Under the pieces are notes generated by a model. The model ran no database searches. It worked only from the letters and a program-made list of their open reading frames with translations, and was not told where the DNA came from. A DNA stretch of 64,000 nt from Dokdonia donghaensis DSW-1 (lineage in GTDB: Bacteria > Bacteroidota > Bacteroidia > Flavobacteriales > Flavobacteriaceae), in assembly GCF_001653755.1 (NCBI RefSeq), contig NZ_CP015125.1, positions 2,117,501 through 2,181,500 of the forward strand, given 5' to 3'. A program made the translations under genes and the position numbers. Positions 16,994-24,595 of this stretch are shown here, one piece after another. Each line of letters opens with the position of its first letter. The stretch's first letter is position 1.

Positions 16994-17428
16994 TTATTTC
17001 AACCACCCTTTTGATGCACTATACTTACTCCACCAGTATTCAAAAATAGCGAGGAGTATAATGATAAGAGGAAATATAAGACCAGCTGCCACACCAAAAA
17101 GTTCCATCGCATTTGCAAAGCCTATGTTATATACTGTGTGTATAATAATAGCAATAAGCGATATTGCATAAATACGCACGGCACCTACTTTTCTGGCAAG
17201 TAGTAATATTGCAGCTAGAAGCCCACCTATGGTAGAAATTCCATAAAGTATTTTTGACCATAAAGGAGTTGCATTTATGGCAGCCATTTGCTCTTCATTA
17301 TAAGCGCTTGCAATCATATCTGTAAAGAAGTTGTCTACTATAAAGGCACTAGCCCCCATTAAATTCCAGAGGAGGAGCACAATACCAATAATCCAGAAAA
17401 GTGTAGAAGGTTTTTGTGTAGTCGTCAT
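16994..17428 (-). CDS. Four-helix membrane protein
   Basis: 144 aa with four hydrophobic helices (LFWIIGIVLLLWNLMGASAFIV, ILYGISTIGGLLAAILLLA, IYAISLIAIIIHTVYNIGF and AAGLIFPLIIILLAIFEYWW). Helix 1 is followed by a short loop NEEQMAAINATPLW. The pattern fits a Bacteroidetes family often called sugar transporter or hypothetical, with no known function. It diverges from truA. Confidence 0.75.
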   Translation of the reverse strand: MTTTQKPSTLFWIIGIVLLLWNLMGASAFIVDNFFTDMIASAYNEEQMAAINATPLWSKILYGISTIGGLLAAILLLARKVGAVRIYAISLIAIIIHTVYNIGFANAMELFGVAAGLIFPLIIILLAIFEYWWSKYSASKGWLK

Positions 17429-17517
17429 AATAATTGGTTTAAGTTATTTGAGTTTTAATTTACAATTATTTTTTAATTATCAATCTAAAATTAAAATGAG
17501 GCAACTATTTTTGAAGG

Positions 17518-18297
17518 ATGTTTGATAAGCGATACTACTATCTTTTAAAGATTCAATACTTAGGTTTTAGATACCACGGCTGGCAGAAGCAGCCAGATGT
17601 TCTCACTGTAGAGCGTATGATGGAGCGTACCTTTGCCTATGTGCTAGATCGCAAAAATTTTAAACTATTGGCTTCTGGCAGAACAGATGCAAAGGTCTCT
17701 GCAAATGTGGCTTATGTTGAGTTGTTTTTAAATGATAGCCCACTGCCAGCAGAAGGTTTTCTTACGCTGCTTAATGATAACTTACCTCAAGACATACGCT
17801 GTCTTGAAATTACTCAGGTAGATAAAAAATTTAATGTGATGGATGCTCCCATCGCAAAGGAATATGTGTATCTCTTTTCTTATGGAGAAAAGAATCATCC
17901 ATTTGCCGCACCTTATATGATTAATATAGCGGGTGAGCTCGATCTAGAACTTATGAAAGAGGCTGCAAGGCTTTTTGAGGGTGAGCACGATTTTAGATCG
18001 TATACTTATAAGCCTAATCCACAAACTAAAACTATTGGTCACGTACTATCATCTACAATTGAGATTAATGATATGTATACCGCTAGTTTCTTCCCGGAGG
18101 AGAGTTATGCTTTTCGCGTAAGCGGTAAAGGGTTTAAGCGCCACCAGATACGTCTTATGATGGGTGCACTTTTTGATCTAGGGCAGGGTAATATTGATCT
18201 TGAGTTTTTTAAAAAGACACTAGATGCTAGTAACGAAATTAAGCTCACACGCATTGCCCAGGCAAGCGGTTTATTGTTGCAGGACGTTCAGATTTAA
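17518..18297 (+). CDS. truA: TruA-family tRNA pseudouridine synthase (divergent)
   Basis: Converts uridines in the tRNA anticodon stem-loop to pseudouridine. 259 aa. The catalytic Asp is in ASGRTDAKVSA (residues 62-72), where most TruA proteins have GRTDAGVHA. The C-terminal block FRVSGKGFKRHQIRLMMGALFDLGQG fits FxGxxFLyhmVR...vG. N-terminal YLGFRYHGWQKQP matches YdGxxyxGwQ. The altered GVHA block suggests a paralogue with a shifted target. ATG at 17518 follows a GAAGG at only 2 bases. Confidence 0.85.
   Translation: MFDKRYYYLLKIQYLGFRYHGWQKQPDVLTVERMMERTFAYVLDRKNFKLLASGRTDAKVSANVAYVELFLNDSPLPAEGFLTLLNDNLPQDIRCLEITQVDKKFNVMDAPIAKEYVYLFSYGEKNHPFAAPYMINIAGELDLELMKEAARLFEGEHDFRSYTYKPNPQTKTIGHVLSSTIEINDMYTASFFPEESYAFRVSGKGFKRHQIRLMMGALFDLGQGNIDLEFFKKTLDASNEIKLTRIAQASGLLLQDVQI
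18109..18123. repeat. Degraded palindrome copy
   Basis: GCTTTTCGCGTAAGC, in truA. Confidence 0.5.
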
Positions 18298-18392
18298 CAT
18301 TCTTAACAGCTTTGCAAGTCATTTAATAAAGGTTTAACCCTTATGAATTTTATCTTATCATCTCTTTAACGACGGCCAGTAGAGCCTCCCTG

Positions 18393-18400
18393 TATCTTTG
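18393..18400 (+). promoter_or_regulatory. -7 box upstream of the PfpI gene
   Basis: TATCTTTG lies 39 bases upstream of the ATG and fits TAnnTTTG. A good AAGAAGAAAG leader follows. Confidence 0.5.
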
Positions 18401-18438
18401 TATCATAATTAATTGTTTAACTAAAAAGAAGAAAGATT

Positions 18439-18987
18439 ATGACAAAGAGAGTAGCAATATTAGCAACAGACGGATTTGAAGAAAGTGAATTAAAATCACC
18501 ACTTGAGGCGATGAAAAATGAAGGTTTCACCGTAGATATTATAAGTGAAAAAACAGGAACCATAAAAGGATGGGCAGACGGTAACTGGTCTGGTGAGTAT
18601 GATGTAACAGACACAGTAGATAACGTGAGTGCAAAAGATTATAATGCACTAATGTTACCTGGAGGAGTTATTAACCCAGATAAATTAAGACGTAACGATG
18701 ACGCGCTTATTTTTATAAGAGACTTCTTCAAACAAAGCAAACCAGTAGCGGCAATATGCCACGCACCGCAATTACTCATAGAGGCAGATGTAGTAAATGG
18801 GAGAACGATGACATCGTTTAACAGTATTAAGACCGACCTTAAAAATGCGGGAGCATTATGGGTAGATAAAGAAGTGGTAGTAGACGAGGCTCTTGTAACA
18901 AGTCGTAACCCTGGAGATCTAGAAGCTTTTAATGCTAAGCTCATTGAAGAAATAAAAGAAGGAAAGCACGAATTACAACACGCGTAA
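18439..18987 (+). CDS. DJ-1/PfpI family deglycase or peptidase-like protein
   Basis: 182 aa. The nucleophile-elbow Cys is in VAAICHAPQLL (residues 105-115, C109), with N-terminal MTKRVAILATDGFEESELKSP supplying the conserved Glu. The C-terminal VTSRNPGDLEAFN matches the PfpI/YhbO subgroup. These proteins repair glycated proteins or nucleotides or act as stress chaperones. Single gene with its own promoter and terminator. Confidence 0.92.
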   Translation: MTKRVAILATDGFEESELKSPLEAMKNEGFTVDIISEKTGTIKGWADGNWSGEYDVTDTVDNVSAKDYNALMLPGGVINPDKLRRNDDALIFIRDFFKQSKPVAAICHAPQLLIEADVVNGRTMTSFNSIKTDLKNAGALWVDKEVVVDEALVTSRNPGDLEAFNAKLIEEIKEGKHELQHA

Positions 18988-19013
18988 TTCAGGTTTGATT
19001 TGATTGATGATTG

Positions 19014-19047
19014 AAATAGCCACCACATTTTGTGGTGGCTATTTTTA
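19014..19047 (+). terminator. Terminator of the PfpI gene
   Basis: AAATAGCCACCACA-TTT-TGTGGTGGCTATTTTT, a perfect 14-bp stem with T run. Confidence 0.92.
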
Positions 19048-19083
19048 TTTATATAAGTAACTTAGACAACCTAAAGACATTAT

Positions 19084-19767
19084 ATGATTACAGCTGTACC
19101 TAAGGCTTCTCTCACATTTCTTAAAGATCTAAAAAAGAATAATACACGTGAGTGGATGGCAGACCATAAATCTCGATATCAAGATAGTGAGAAGGTTTTG
19201 AAAGACCTCTATGCTACTATTAAAACGGGACTTAATGAAACTGATGACATTGAGAAGCTCAAAGTCTTTCGTATTAATCGTGATATACGTTTCAGTAAAG
19301 ATAAAACCCCTTATAACGTACATAGGTCTGCGAGTTATAGTAGGGCGGGAGCCCATAGACGTGGCGGCTATTACTTACGTATAGAGCCTGGCAATAAATC
19401 TGTAATTGCAGGTGGTTTTTTCAACCCAGAGAAGGAAGATCTCAAGCGCATACGCACAGAGTTTCATCTTGATCCTAGTGAGATAAGAGATATGCTTAAT
19501 TATTCCGCTTTCGCGAAAGCGTTTCCTAATGGATTTGAAACAAGTAATGCTGTAAAAACTGCTCCTAGAGATTTTGAAAAAGACGACCCAAATATAGATT
19601 TAATAAAACTCAAGAGTTTCTTTGTACGTAAAGAATTTACAGATCAAGAAGTGATGGCTAGTGACTTTAGCGATCGTGTACTTAAGCATTTTAGATTATT
19701 AAGGCCCTTTTTTAATTATATGAGTGACGTTCTCACAACTGATCTCAATGGCGAGTCCATATTATAA
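19084..19767 (+). CDS. DUF2461 family protein
   Basis: 227 aa. The family pattern is clear: FLKDLKKNNTREWMADHKSRY at the start, then FRINRDIRFSKDKTPYNVHRS and GGYYLRIEPGNKSVIAGGFF. Function is unknown in the family (TIGR02453). The dispersed palindrome encodes S-AFAKA-F in a helix near residue 145. The 3' end meets the small convergent gene with one base between them. Confidence 0.9.
   Translation: MITAVPKASLTFLKDLKKNNTREWMADHKSRYQDSEKVLKDLYATIKTGLNETDDIEKLKVFRINRDIRFSKDKTPYNVHRSASYSRAGAHRRGGYYLRIEPGNKSVIAGGFFNPEKEDLKRIRTEFHLDPSEIRDMLNYSAFAKAFPNGFETSNAVKTAPRDFEKDDPNIDLIKLKSFFVRKEFTDQEVMASDFSDRVLKHFRLLRPFFNYMSDVLTTDLNGESIL
19506..19521. repeat. Dispersed palindrome, copy 8
   Basis: In the DUF2461 gene, read AFAKA. 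Confidence 0.95.
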
Positions 19768-19768
19768 A

Positions 19769-19927
19769 TTACTTTTTTTTCCTTTTATCCCTAACACGTT
19801 TTCTGTTTACAAAGTACACTACAATAAGTAATATGGGTAACGCAATAAAGATAATGAGCTCTAGAGGTGATGAGGGATCTATAGGGCTATTGTTTTGCGG
19901 CTTTGGTATGTCTGTAGGTATTTGCAT
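19769..19927 (-). CDS. Small membrane protein (52 aa)
   Basis: ATG 19927 to TAA 19769. A Pro/Asn-rich leader (MQIPTDIPKPQNNSPIDPSS) is followed by one membrane helix LELIIFIALPILLIVVYFV and a very basic tail NRKRVRDKRKKK. The start overlaps the stop of the upstream gene as TAATG, so translation is coupled. The architecture (N-out, single helix, basic C-tail) fits a small inner-membrane protein. Family name unknown to me. Confidence 0.78.
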   Translation of the reverse strand: MQIPTDIPKPQNNSPIDPSSPLELIIFIALPILLIVVYFVNRKRVRDKRKKK

Positions 19928-20349
19928 TAACTTGCTTTAATAAGTACGTCTGAGGGGTTGTCAAATAATTGTATCTGGCTTATAAGGCGTTCTCTTATGA
20001 GGTTTGCCATTCTTTTATTGAGTGCAGATGAGTTTTGTATATAAACAAGATACTCCTCTACAGTAAATTGTCCTATTATCATTCCTTTAAGGCTATTTCG
20101 GAATTTCATATCCTTATTAACCGCGTTTTCGATATAATCAAGTCGCTTCTCAAGAGATAAGTTATAAAACACATTTTTCCTTTTTGAAATGTAGTTTCTA
20201 AACATTTCTATAAGCAGTGGATTTTGCAATTTTACAACCGGGCGGAGAGTAATGTTTTGAAAACGCTCCTCATCGCTCATTTGGTCGTTGACACGTGCTT
20301 TTGGAATTTCTGGACGTATTCTCTTAATATCATTTGGTCTATCATTCAT
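19927..20349 (-). CDS. Conserved hypothetical protein, helical
   Basis: ATG at 20349 is chosen because AAGGAG lies 3 bases before it, giving 140 aa (MNDRPNDIKRIRPEI). The frame is open further upstream only from a TTG. The protein is basic, soluble and mostly helical: EERFQNITLRPVVKLQNPLLIEMFRNYI then FTVEEYLVYIQNSSALNKRM. It is translationally coupled to the 52-aa membrane protein. Some related entries are loosely called glyoxalase, but no glyoxalase metal ligands are seen here. Confidence 0.75.
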   Translation of the reverse strand: MNDRPNDIKRIRPEIPKARVNDQMSDEERFQNITLRPVVKLQNPLLIEMFRNYISKRKNVFYNLSLEKRLDYIENAVNKDMKFRNSLKGMIIGQFTVEEYLVYIQNSSALNKRMANLIRERLISQIQLFDNPSDVLIKAS

Positions 20350-20388
20350 AACTCCTTGTGTTTTCTTTAAAGTTAGGTAATCATTGTG

Positions 20389-20404
20389 CGCTTTCGCGAA
20401 AGCG
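20389..20404. repeat. Dispersed palindrome, copy 9
   Basis: In the 5' leader, 40 bases upstream of the 140-aa gene start. Confidence 0.93.
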
Positions 20405-20435
20405 TACTCAATACTTCTCAACACCTTATTAACGA

Positions 20436-20465
20436 GCAAAGCCCCCGAAAAATCGGAGGCTTTGC
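20436..20465 (-). terminator. Terminator of the OmpA-type gene
   Basis: GCAAAGCCTCCGA-TTTT-TCGGGGGCTTTGC on the minus strand, a strong GC-rich stem 30 bases after the stop. It is followed by few T residues. Confidence 0.75.
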
Positions 20466-20494
20466 AATTAACACTTAAAGTAATCTATAATTGA

Positions 20495-21790
20495 TTAGTT
20501 AAGTTTAAAAGTTACTCTTCTTACTAACTGACGAGCAGGAGCAGAGTTTTTATCTACAGAAGCATCTTCACCGTTACCTGTTGCAGTAAGACGGCTAGCA
20601 GAGATTCCTGCAGCTACCATAATATCTTTTACTTTTTGAGCTCTTCTCTCAGAAAGACGTTGGTTAGTTGATGCGTTTCCAATCTCGTCTGCATAACCTA
20701 CAAGTTGAGCAGATGCACCAGCGTTTTCAGTCATATACTTAATAAGGTAGTTAATAGACTCAAGGCTGTAAGTTTCAGGCTTAGTGCTATTGAACTGGAA
20801 GTATACGTTCACGTATCCATCTTCGATTAATTTTTTGATTACGTCATCTCCTGAAGCGATAGCTGGAGTAGAAGTAGGGATATCACCCTTCTTAGCATAA
20901 CGGTTATCTAGTGTAGACTCTAACTCGTCTGGTACTCCGTTTTTGTTTTGGTCTACAGCCACACCTTTAGTATTTACTGCGACACCAGAAATAGTGTTAG
21001 GCTCACGATCTAAGTAATCTGCAACACCATCTTGATCTGTATCGATAAGATCTGTCTCAACTTTTGCTAGACGGTTTTGTAAGTCTGCGATTTGCTCCTC
21101 AGCAACGTTTTTGCTTGAGTACCAGTCTGCGTGCTTCTCTGCTTTACCTAAGTATATGTTTATACCTGCAGTTGCGTTTACATAAAAACCATCAAAACCT
21201 CTAAGTCCGTCAGTTGGCGCACCGTTAAAAGTTAAATCTTGACGTACATTACCTACTGCAGTAAGATCTGCAACTAAAGCAATTCTATCAGAAATTCTTA
21301 CCTGTGGAGTTACACCCACCATAAAGCTAATCATCTGGTCTGCATCTCCAAAATCTCTTTCGACAGCTGGAGCATCTGTAGTTAATGCAGAATATCCCAT
21401 ACCACCGTGTACAAGTACGTTAAAAGTGTTAGTCCACTCTCTAAAACCAAGAATGTTTCCAGCGTTAATTACTCCTTCAAGAGAGAAGTTGTAAAGAGCT
21501 GTATTAAACTCATTGCTATTATCGTCGTTTTCAAAGCTATTGTAAGCAATACCTCCTTTAAGACCTACTTTCTCATTAAACATATAGCGTACGCCACCTG
21601 TTACTGTATATAGAGATGGAGTGTTTGTAAAAGAACCTCCAGAAACTGGACGAACTGGTTTGTTAACTCCTCCTGTAAGCTCTACAGACCACTTGTTAAA
21701 GTCAGTAGACATTGTCTCAGTACTCTCTTGTGCATTTGTTGCTAATTGCATTCCTACTAATGCGATTATAGCAAGTGTAATCTTTTTCAT
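20495..21790 (-). CDS. OmpA-family outer-membrane porin/anchor
   Basis: 431 aa. Signal peptide MKKITLAIIALVGMQLATNAQ, an eight-strand-type barrel (about 25-215), and a short coiled region (AEEQIADLQNRLAKVETDL). A Ca-binding thrombospondin-3-like Asp loop DTDQDGVADYLDREP comes next. The C-terminal OmpA domain (about 325-431) binds peptidoglycan: VYFQFNSTKPETYSLESI, VGYADEIGNASTNQRLSERRA and VRRVTF. Single gene with a consensus promoter, so probably abundant. Confidence 0.93.
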   Translation of the reverse strand: MKKITLAIIALVGMQLATNAQESTETMSTDFNKWSVELTGGVNKPVRPVSGGSFTNTPSLYTVTGGVRYMFNEKVGLKGGIAYNSFENDDNSNEFNTALYNFSLEGVINAGNILGFREWTNTFNVLVHGGMGYSALTTDAPAVERDFGDADQMISFMVGVTPQVRISDRIALVADLTAVGNVRQDLTFNGAPTDGLRGFDGFYVNATAGINIYLGKAEKHADWYSSKNVAEEQIADLQNRLAKVETDLIDTDQDGVADYLDREPNTISGVAVNTKGVAVDQNKNGVPDELESTLDNRYAKKGDIPTSTPAIASGDDVIKKLIEDGYVNVYFQFNSTKPETYSLESINYLIKYMTENAGASAQLVGYADEIGNASTNQRLSERRAQKVKDIMVAAGISASRLTATGNGEDASVDKNSAPARQLVRRVTFKLN

Positions 21791-21829
21791 AATTGTTATT
21801 GTTAGTTCAAATTCAGCCGCAAAATTAAT

Positions 21830-21849
21830 GTTTAATGCTACCTAAACAA
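21830..21849 (-). promoter_or_regulatory. Consensus promoter of the OmpA-type gene
   Basis: On the minus strand TTG (21847-21849), 19 bases of spacer partly A/T-rich, then TAATTTTG (21830-21837). This fits the Bacteroidetes consensus exactly and lies 40 bases before the ATG. The boxes sit between 21830 and 21849 measured at their outer conserved bases. Confidence 0.5.
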
Positions 21850-22063
21850 GAATATTCGTACTTATTAACTAAGATTTATCATATTCTTAACACGCTGAAT
21901 TTTAGTTATAATCCATTCAAAAATTGAACTTTTTAATTGAGTATTTTGTATGAATATTCCCATTTTATAAAGAATAGTTAAAATGTTAAGCTTCTACACG
22001 TTAATTATTATTAATGTGACTAGTGGTTTGATATGATAAAAATACTTTTATGCAAAAAATAAT

Positions 22064-22660
22064 ATGAAAAAAGAGACAACAACAGCATATCCTATTAACA
22101 CGCTTATAGAGAACAGATGGAGTCCAAGAGTTTTTGGAACAGAAGCCATTTCTGAAGAACAGCTAAGAGTACTATTTGAAGCGGGTAGGTGGGCACCAAG
22201 TTCAAATAACCATCAGCCGTGGGTTATCATATGGGGTATTAAAGGGACAGAGGCATATGATCGTATCTACTCGTGCCTAGATGAATTTAACCAGTCGTGG
22301 GCAAATAATGCACAGGCACTTATGCTAGGCGGTTATAAAAAGACTACTCCAGATGGAAAAGATAATTTTCACGCGCTACACGATTTAGGTCTTTTTATGG
22401 GTAATGTTTCTGTACAAGCACAACAATTAGGAATAGCGCTACATCAAATGGCCGGTGTAAATTATAAGAAAGCAATGACAGAGTTTGCTATGCCAGACAA
22501 CTATCATATTGCCACGGCAACGGCTATAGGCTATTATGGAGGTGACTTAGATAAACTATCTGATGATCTTCAGGAAGAAGAGACAAAATTAAGATCAAGA
22601 AAATCTCAACATTCTTTTACTTTTAATGGAGATTTTAATGAGCAAATCTTTGAAAAATAG
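22064..22660 (+). CDS. Nitroreductase family protein
   Basis: 198 aa FMN-dependent oxidoreductase. N-terminal IENRWSPRVFGTEAISEEQLRVLFEAGRWAPSSNNHQPW carries the family FMN-binding pattern (RxSxR-like and APSSxNxQPW). The later AIGYYGGDL matches the G-Y block. Substrate unknown. Preceded by an AT-rich 270-base region shared with the divergent OmpA gene and followed by a terminator. Confidence 0.92.
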   Translation: MKKETTTAYPINTLIENRWSPRVFGTEAISEEQLRVLFEAGRWAPSSNNHQPWVIIWGIKGTEAYDRIYSCLDEFNQSWANNAQALMLGGYKKTTPDGKDNFHALHDLGLFMGNVSVQAQQLGIALHQMAGVNYKKAMTEFAMPDNYHIATATAIGYYGGDLDKLSDDLQEEETKLRSRKSQHSFTFNGDFNEQIFEK

Positions 22661-22678
22661 TTGTAAGCTATTATAACA

Positions 22679-22713
22679 AAAAGGAGCCACTTTAATAAAG
22701 TGGCTCCTTTTTT
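22679..22713 (+). terminator. Terminator after the nitroreductase gene
   Basis: AAAAAGGAGCCACTTTA-ATAAAGTGGCTCCTTTTTT, near-perfect long stem. It can also act for the opposing gene. Confidence 0.92.
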
Positions 22714-22732
22714 ATGAGATGAATTTTAAATT

Positions 22733-23194
22733 TTATACTTGTTGTTCATCATCAGTATTAGGTGCTATTTCTGGGTCATCACCTACAGGGTGCTTTTCTA
22801 GCCCAGCCGAATCTACATCAATAAACTGTAAAACGTCTGATGGGGTTTCAACCTGCATAGCTTTTTTACCTTTAATAAGGATAGGTTTCTGTATAGCATT
22901 GCTATTGTTCTGTATAAAATGAATCCAGTCGTCATCGCTTAGCGTAGCATCTTTTGCAAAATCATCTACATCTGGATGATCCTTAGAAACAAGTTCATCT
23001 ATACTAGCGCCTAGCATATCTGCTACCTCGCTCCATTGGGTACCTGTAAGTCCAGCTTCTGATATATTAATCAGATTTACTTTACTCTCGCTACTCTTGG
23101 CATAGCCTATTACTTGTTTTCCTATACTGGACTCTTCTGAGTAAATCACAATGAGTTCATTATTATCTATTGCTAGTGTCATATCGGTTGGCAT
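22733..23194 (-). CDS. ArsC/Spx-fold protein lacking cysteine
   Basis: 153 aa. The sequence follows the arsenate-reductase-like thioredoxin fold (LIVIYSEESSIGKQVIGYAKS, then TGTQWSEVADMLG, DDWIHFIQNNSNAIQKPILIKGKKAMQVETPSDVLQFI). The catalytic position that normally holds Cys reads Ser-Ser, and the protein has no cysteine at all. It cannot reduce arsenate by the known route. A binding or regulatory role is plausible. It is 11 bases downstream of hpf, in one operon with MscS, which suggests a stress role (inference). The tail is strongly acidic. Confidence 0.72.
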   Translation of the reverse strand: MPTDMTLAIDNNELIVIYSEESSIGKQVIGYAKSSESKVNLINISEAGLTGTQWSEVADMLGASIDELVSKDHPDVDDFAKDATLSDDDWIHFIQNNSNAIQKPILIKGKKAMQVETPSDVLQFIDVDSAGLEKHPVGDDPEIAPNTDDEQQV

Positions 23195-23205
23195 TCTTTT
23201 AGGTT

Positions 23206-23511
23206 TTAGTGGTGAGCTTGCATTTTTTCTTTTTTCTTTCTTAACTGCACTTCTACTTCATTTATCGCTTCCTTTAGTGAAGGGTAAAAGTCGTCAGAGC
23301 TATGCTCGGCAAATAATCTTGGACCAGGCATACTTATCCGTACTCCAGAGATTTTTCCTGTCTCGTCACTTGAGGTATTTTCAAGTTTAAAAAAAACATC
23401 TGCTCTGTGTATAAATTGATATTTATCTGCAAGTTTTTCTAATTGCGCTTTCGCGAAAGCTTCTAACTCAGCACTTGCAGTTACGTCGTGATATTCAAAT
23501 ATTATTTCCAT
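23206..23511 (-). CDS. hpf: Ribosome hibernation promoting factor (short HPF)
   Basis: 101 aa of the RaiA/HPF/YfiA fold, which binds the 30S decoding centre and silences ribosomes in stationary phase. Visible: EIIFEYHDVTASAELEAFAKAQLEKLADKY at the start, RADVFFKLEN, and a final helix with SLKEAINEVEVQLRKKKEKM. It is the short form without the dimerisation tail. The dispersed palindrome encodes the AFAKA in its first helix. It is two bases from the MscS gene, same operon. Confidence 0.92.
   Translation of the reverse strand: MEIIFEYHDVTASAELEAFAKAQLEKLADKYQFIHRADVFFKLENTSSDETGKISGVRISMPGPRLFAEHSSDDFYPSLKEAINEVEVQLRKKKEKMQAHH
23446..23460. repeat. Dispersed palindrome, copy 10
   Basis: In hpf, read AFAKA. 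Confidence 0.95.
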
Positions 23512-23513
23512 AG

Positions 23514-24431
23514 TTATCTATTTTTAAAATAATTAGTATTCTTATTAAAACTAAGCGGGAATTCCTTTACACCGCCATAGAGTTTAATTTCTTGTATATC
23601 TGCTGGCATATAATAGCCATCATTTTCTAGTGCTTCTTTTACTTTACGTACCACATTACCCTTTGTGATCATTGCTTGTTTTCTAAAGTCTTTAGTGTCT
23701 ACCCAAAAGAAAACTTTAAGATTTACGGTACTTGTTGCAAGTTCATCTTCTATAACAAAGTTTTCGTGTATCTCGTCATTAATAACATTAGGTTCATCTG
23801 CAAGAGCTCTGAGTACAGTTTCTTTTGCACCTTCTATATTATCTTCATAAGCAATACCTATCACAAAGTCCCATCTGTAAAAACCATCTTCTGTGTAGTT
23901 TGTTACGGGCTCTGTGAGTACATCACTATTAGGTATATAAACATCTTTACCGTCAAAGGTTTTGAGCTTTGTATATCTTAAATCAAGAGTTTTTACTTTC
24001 CCAAAATTTGACCCTACCATAACGGTATCATCTACATCAAAAGGTCTATTAAACGCAAGAATAATACCTGCTATAAAGTTTTCGCCTATATCCTTAAATG
24101 CAAACCCTAGTACTACAGCACTTGCACCAGCAGCGGTGAGTATTCCCGTAGCGACACCAGCAAGTCCCGCTGCGCGTAAAGCCAGCATTATAGTAATTAT
24201 AATTATCAGGTACTTAATAGCGGTGCCCAAAAATTTGCTCATTAAAGGATCATCTGTTCTAGCCGAAATTCTCTTTCTTGCAAAACGGCCTATCCATCCA
24301 GCTATTAAAACTCCTAGCACAATAATGAGTACACCCATTGTGATTTGCGGTAGCTGTTCTATAAAGCTCTCTGTCGCATTATTAAATGCTTCAGAAATTG
24401 TAGTTGTAGTAGATTGTTGTATAATGCTCAT
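23514..24431 (-). CDS. Small-conductance mechanosensitive channel (MscS family)
   Basis: Emergency pressure valve of the inner membrane. ATG 24431 is chosen; an earlier TTG would add 14 residues. 305 aa, three membrane helices, the pore helix GLAGVATGILTAAGASAVVLGFAFKD with the Gly/Ala packing pattern, then the beta domain with FNRPFDVDDTVMV and IPNSDVLTEPVTNYT. First gene of an operon with hpf and the ArsC-fold gene, a combination that points to stress or stationary phase. Confidence 0.93.
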   Translation of the reverse strand: MSIIQQSTTTTISEAFNNATESFIEQLPQITMGVLIIVLGVLIAGWIGRFARKRISARTDDPLMSKFLGTAIKYLIIIITIMLALRAAGLAGVATGILTAAGASAVVLGFAFKDIGENFIAGIILAFNRPFDVDDTVMVGSNFGKVKTLDLRYTKLKTFDGKDVYIPNSDVLTEPVTNYTEDGFYRWDFVIGIAYEDNIEGAKETVLRALADEPNVINDEIHENFVIEDELATSTVNLKVFFWVDTKDFRKQAMITKGNVVRKVKEALENDGYYMPADIQEIKLYGGVKEFPLSFNKNTNYFKNR

Positions 24432-24595
24432 AATAATAGTTGGTAGATTTAAAAGTACGTTTAAAGTTTGCAAACTTTCTTAAAACAAAACCAATTCACA
24501 TTTTGTTAAGACCTTTTACCTATATACCGTTAAAATGCTCTTAAGCATAATGCCCGTCACTTATGAGCAGCGTAACTTTATAAAAAAAAATCCCA

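Noticed and set aside
20349..20439. Upstream extension of the 140-aa gene from a TTG
   Set aside because: AAGGAG is correctly placed for the internal ATG; the extension would merely translate the palindrome.
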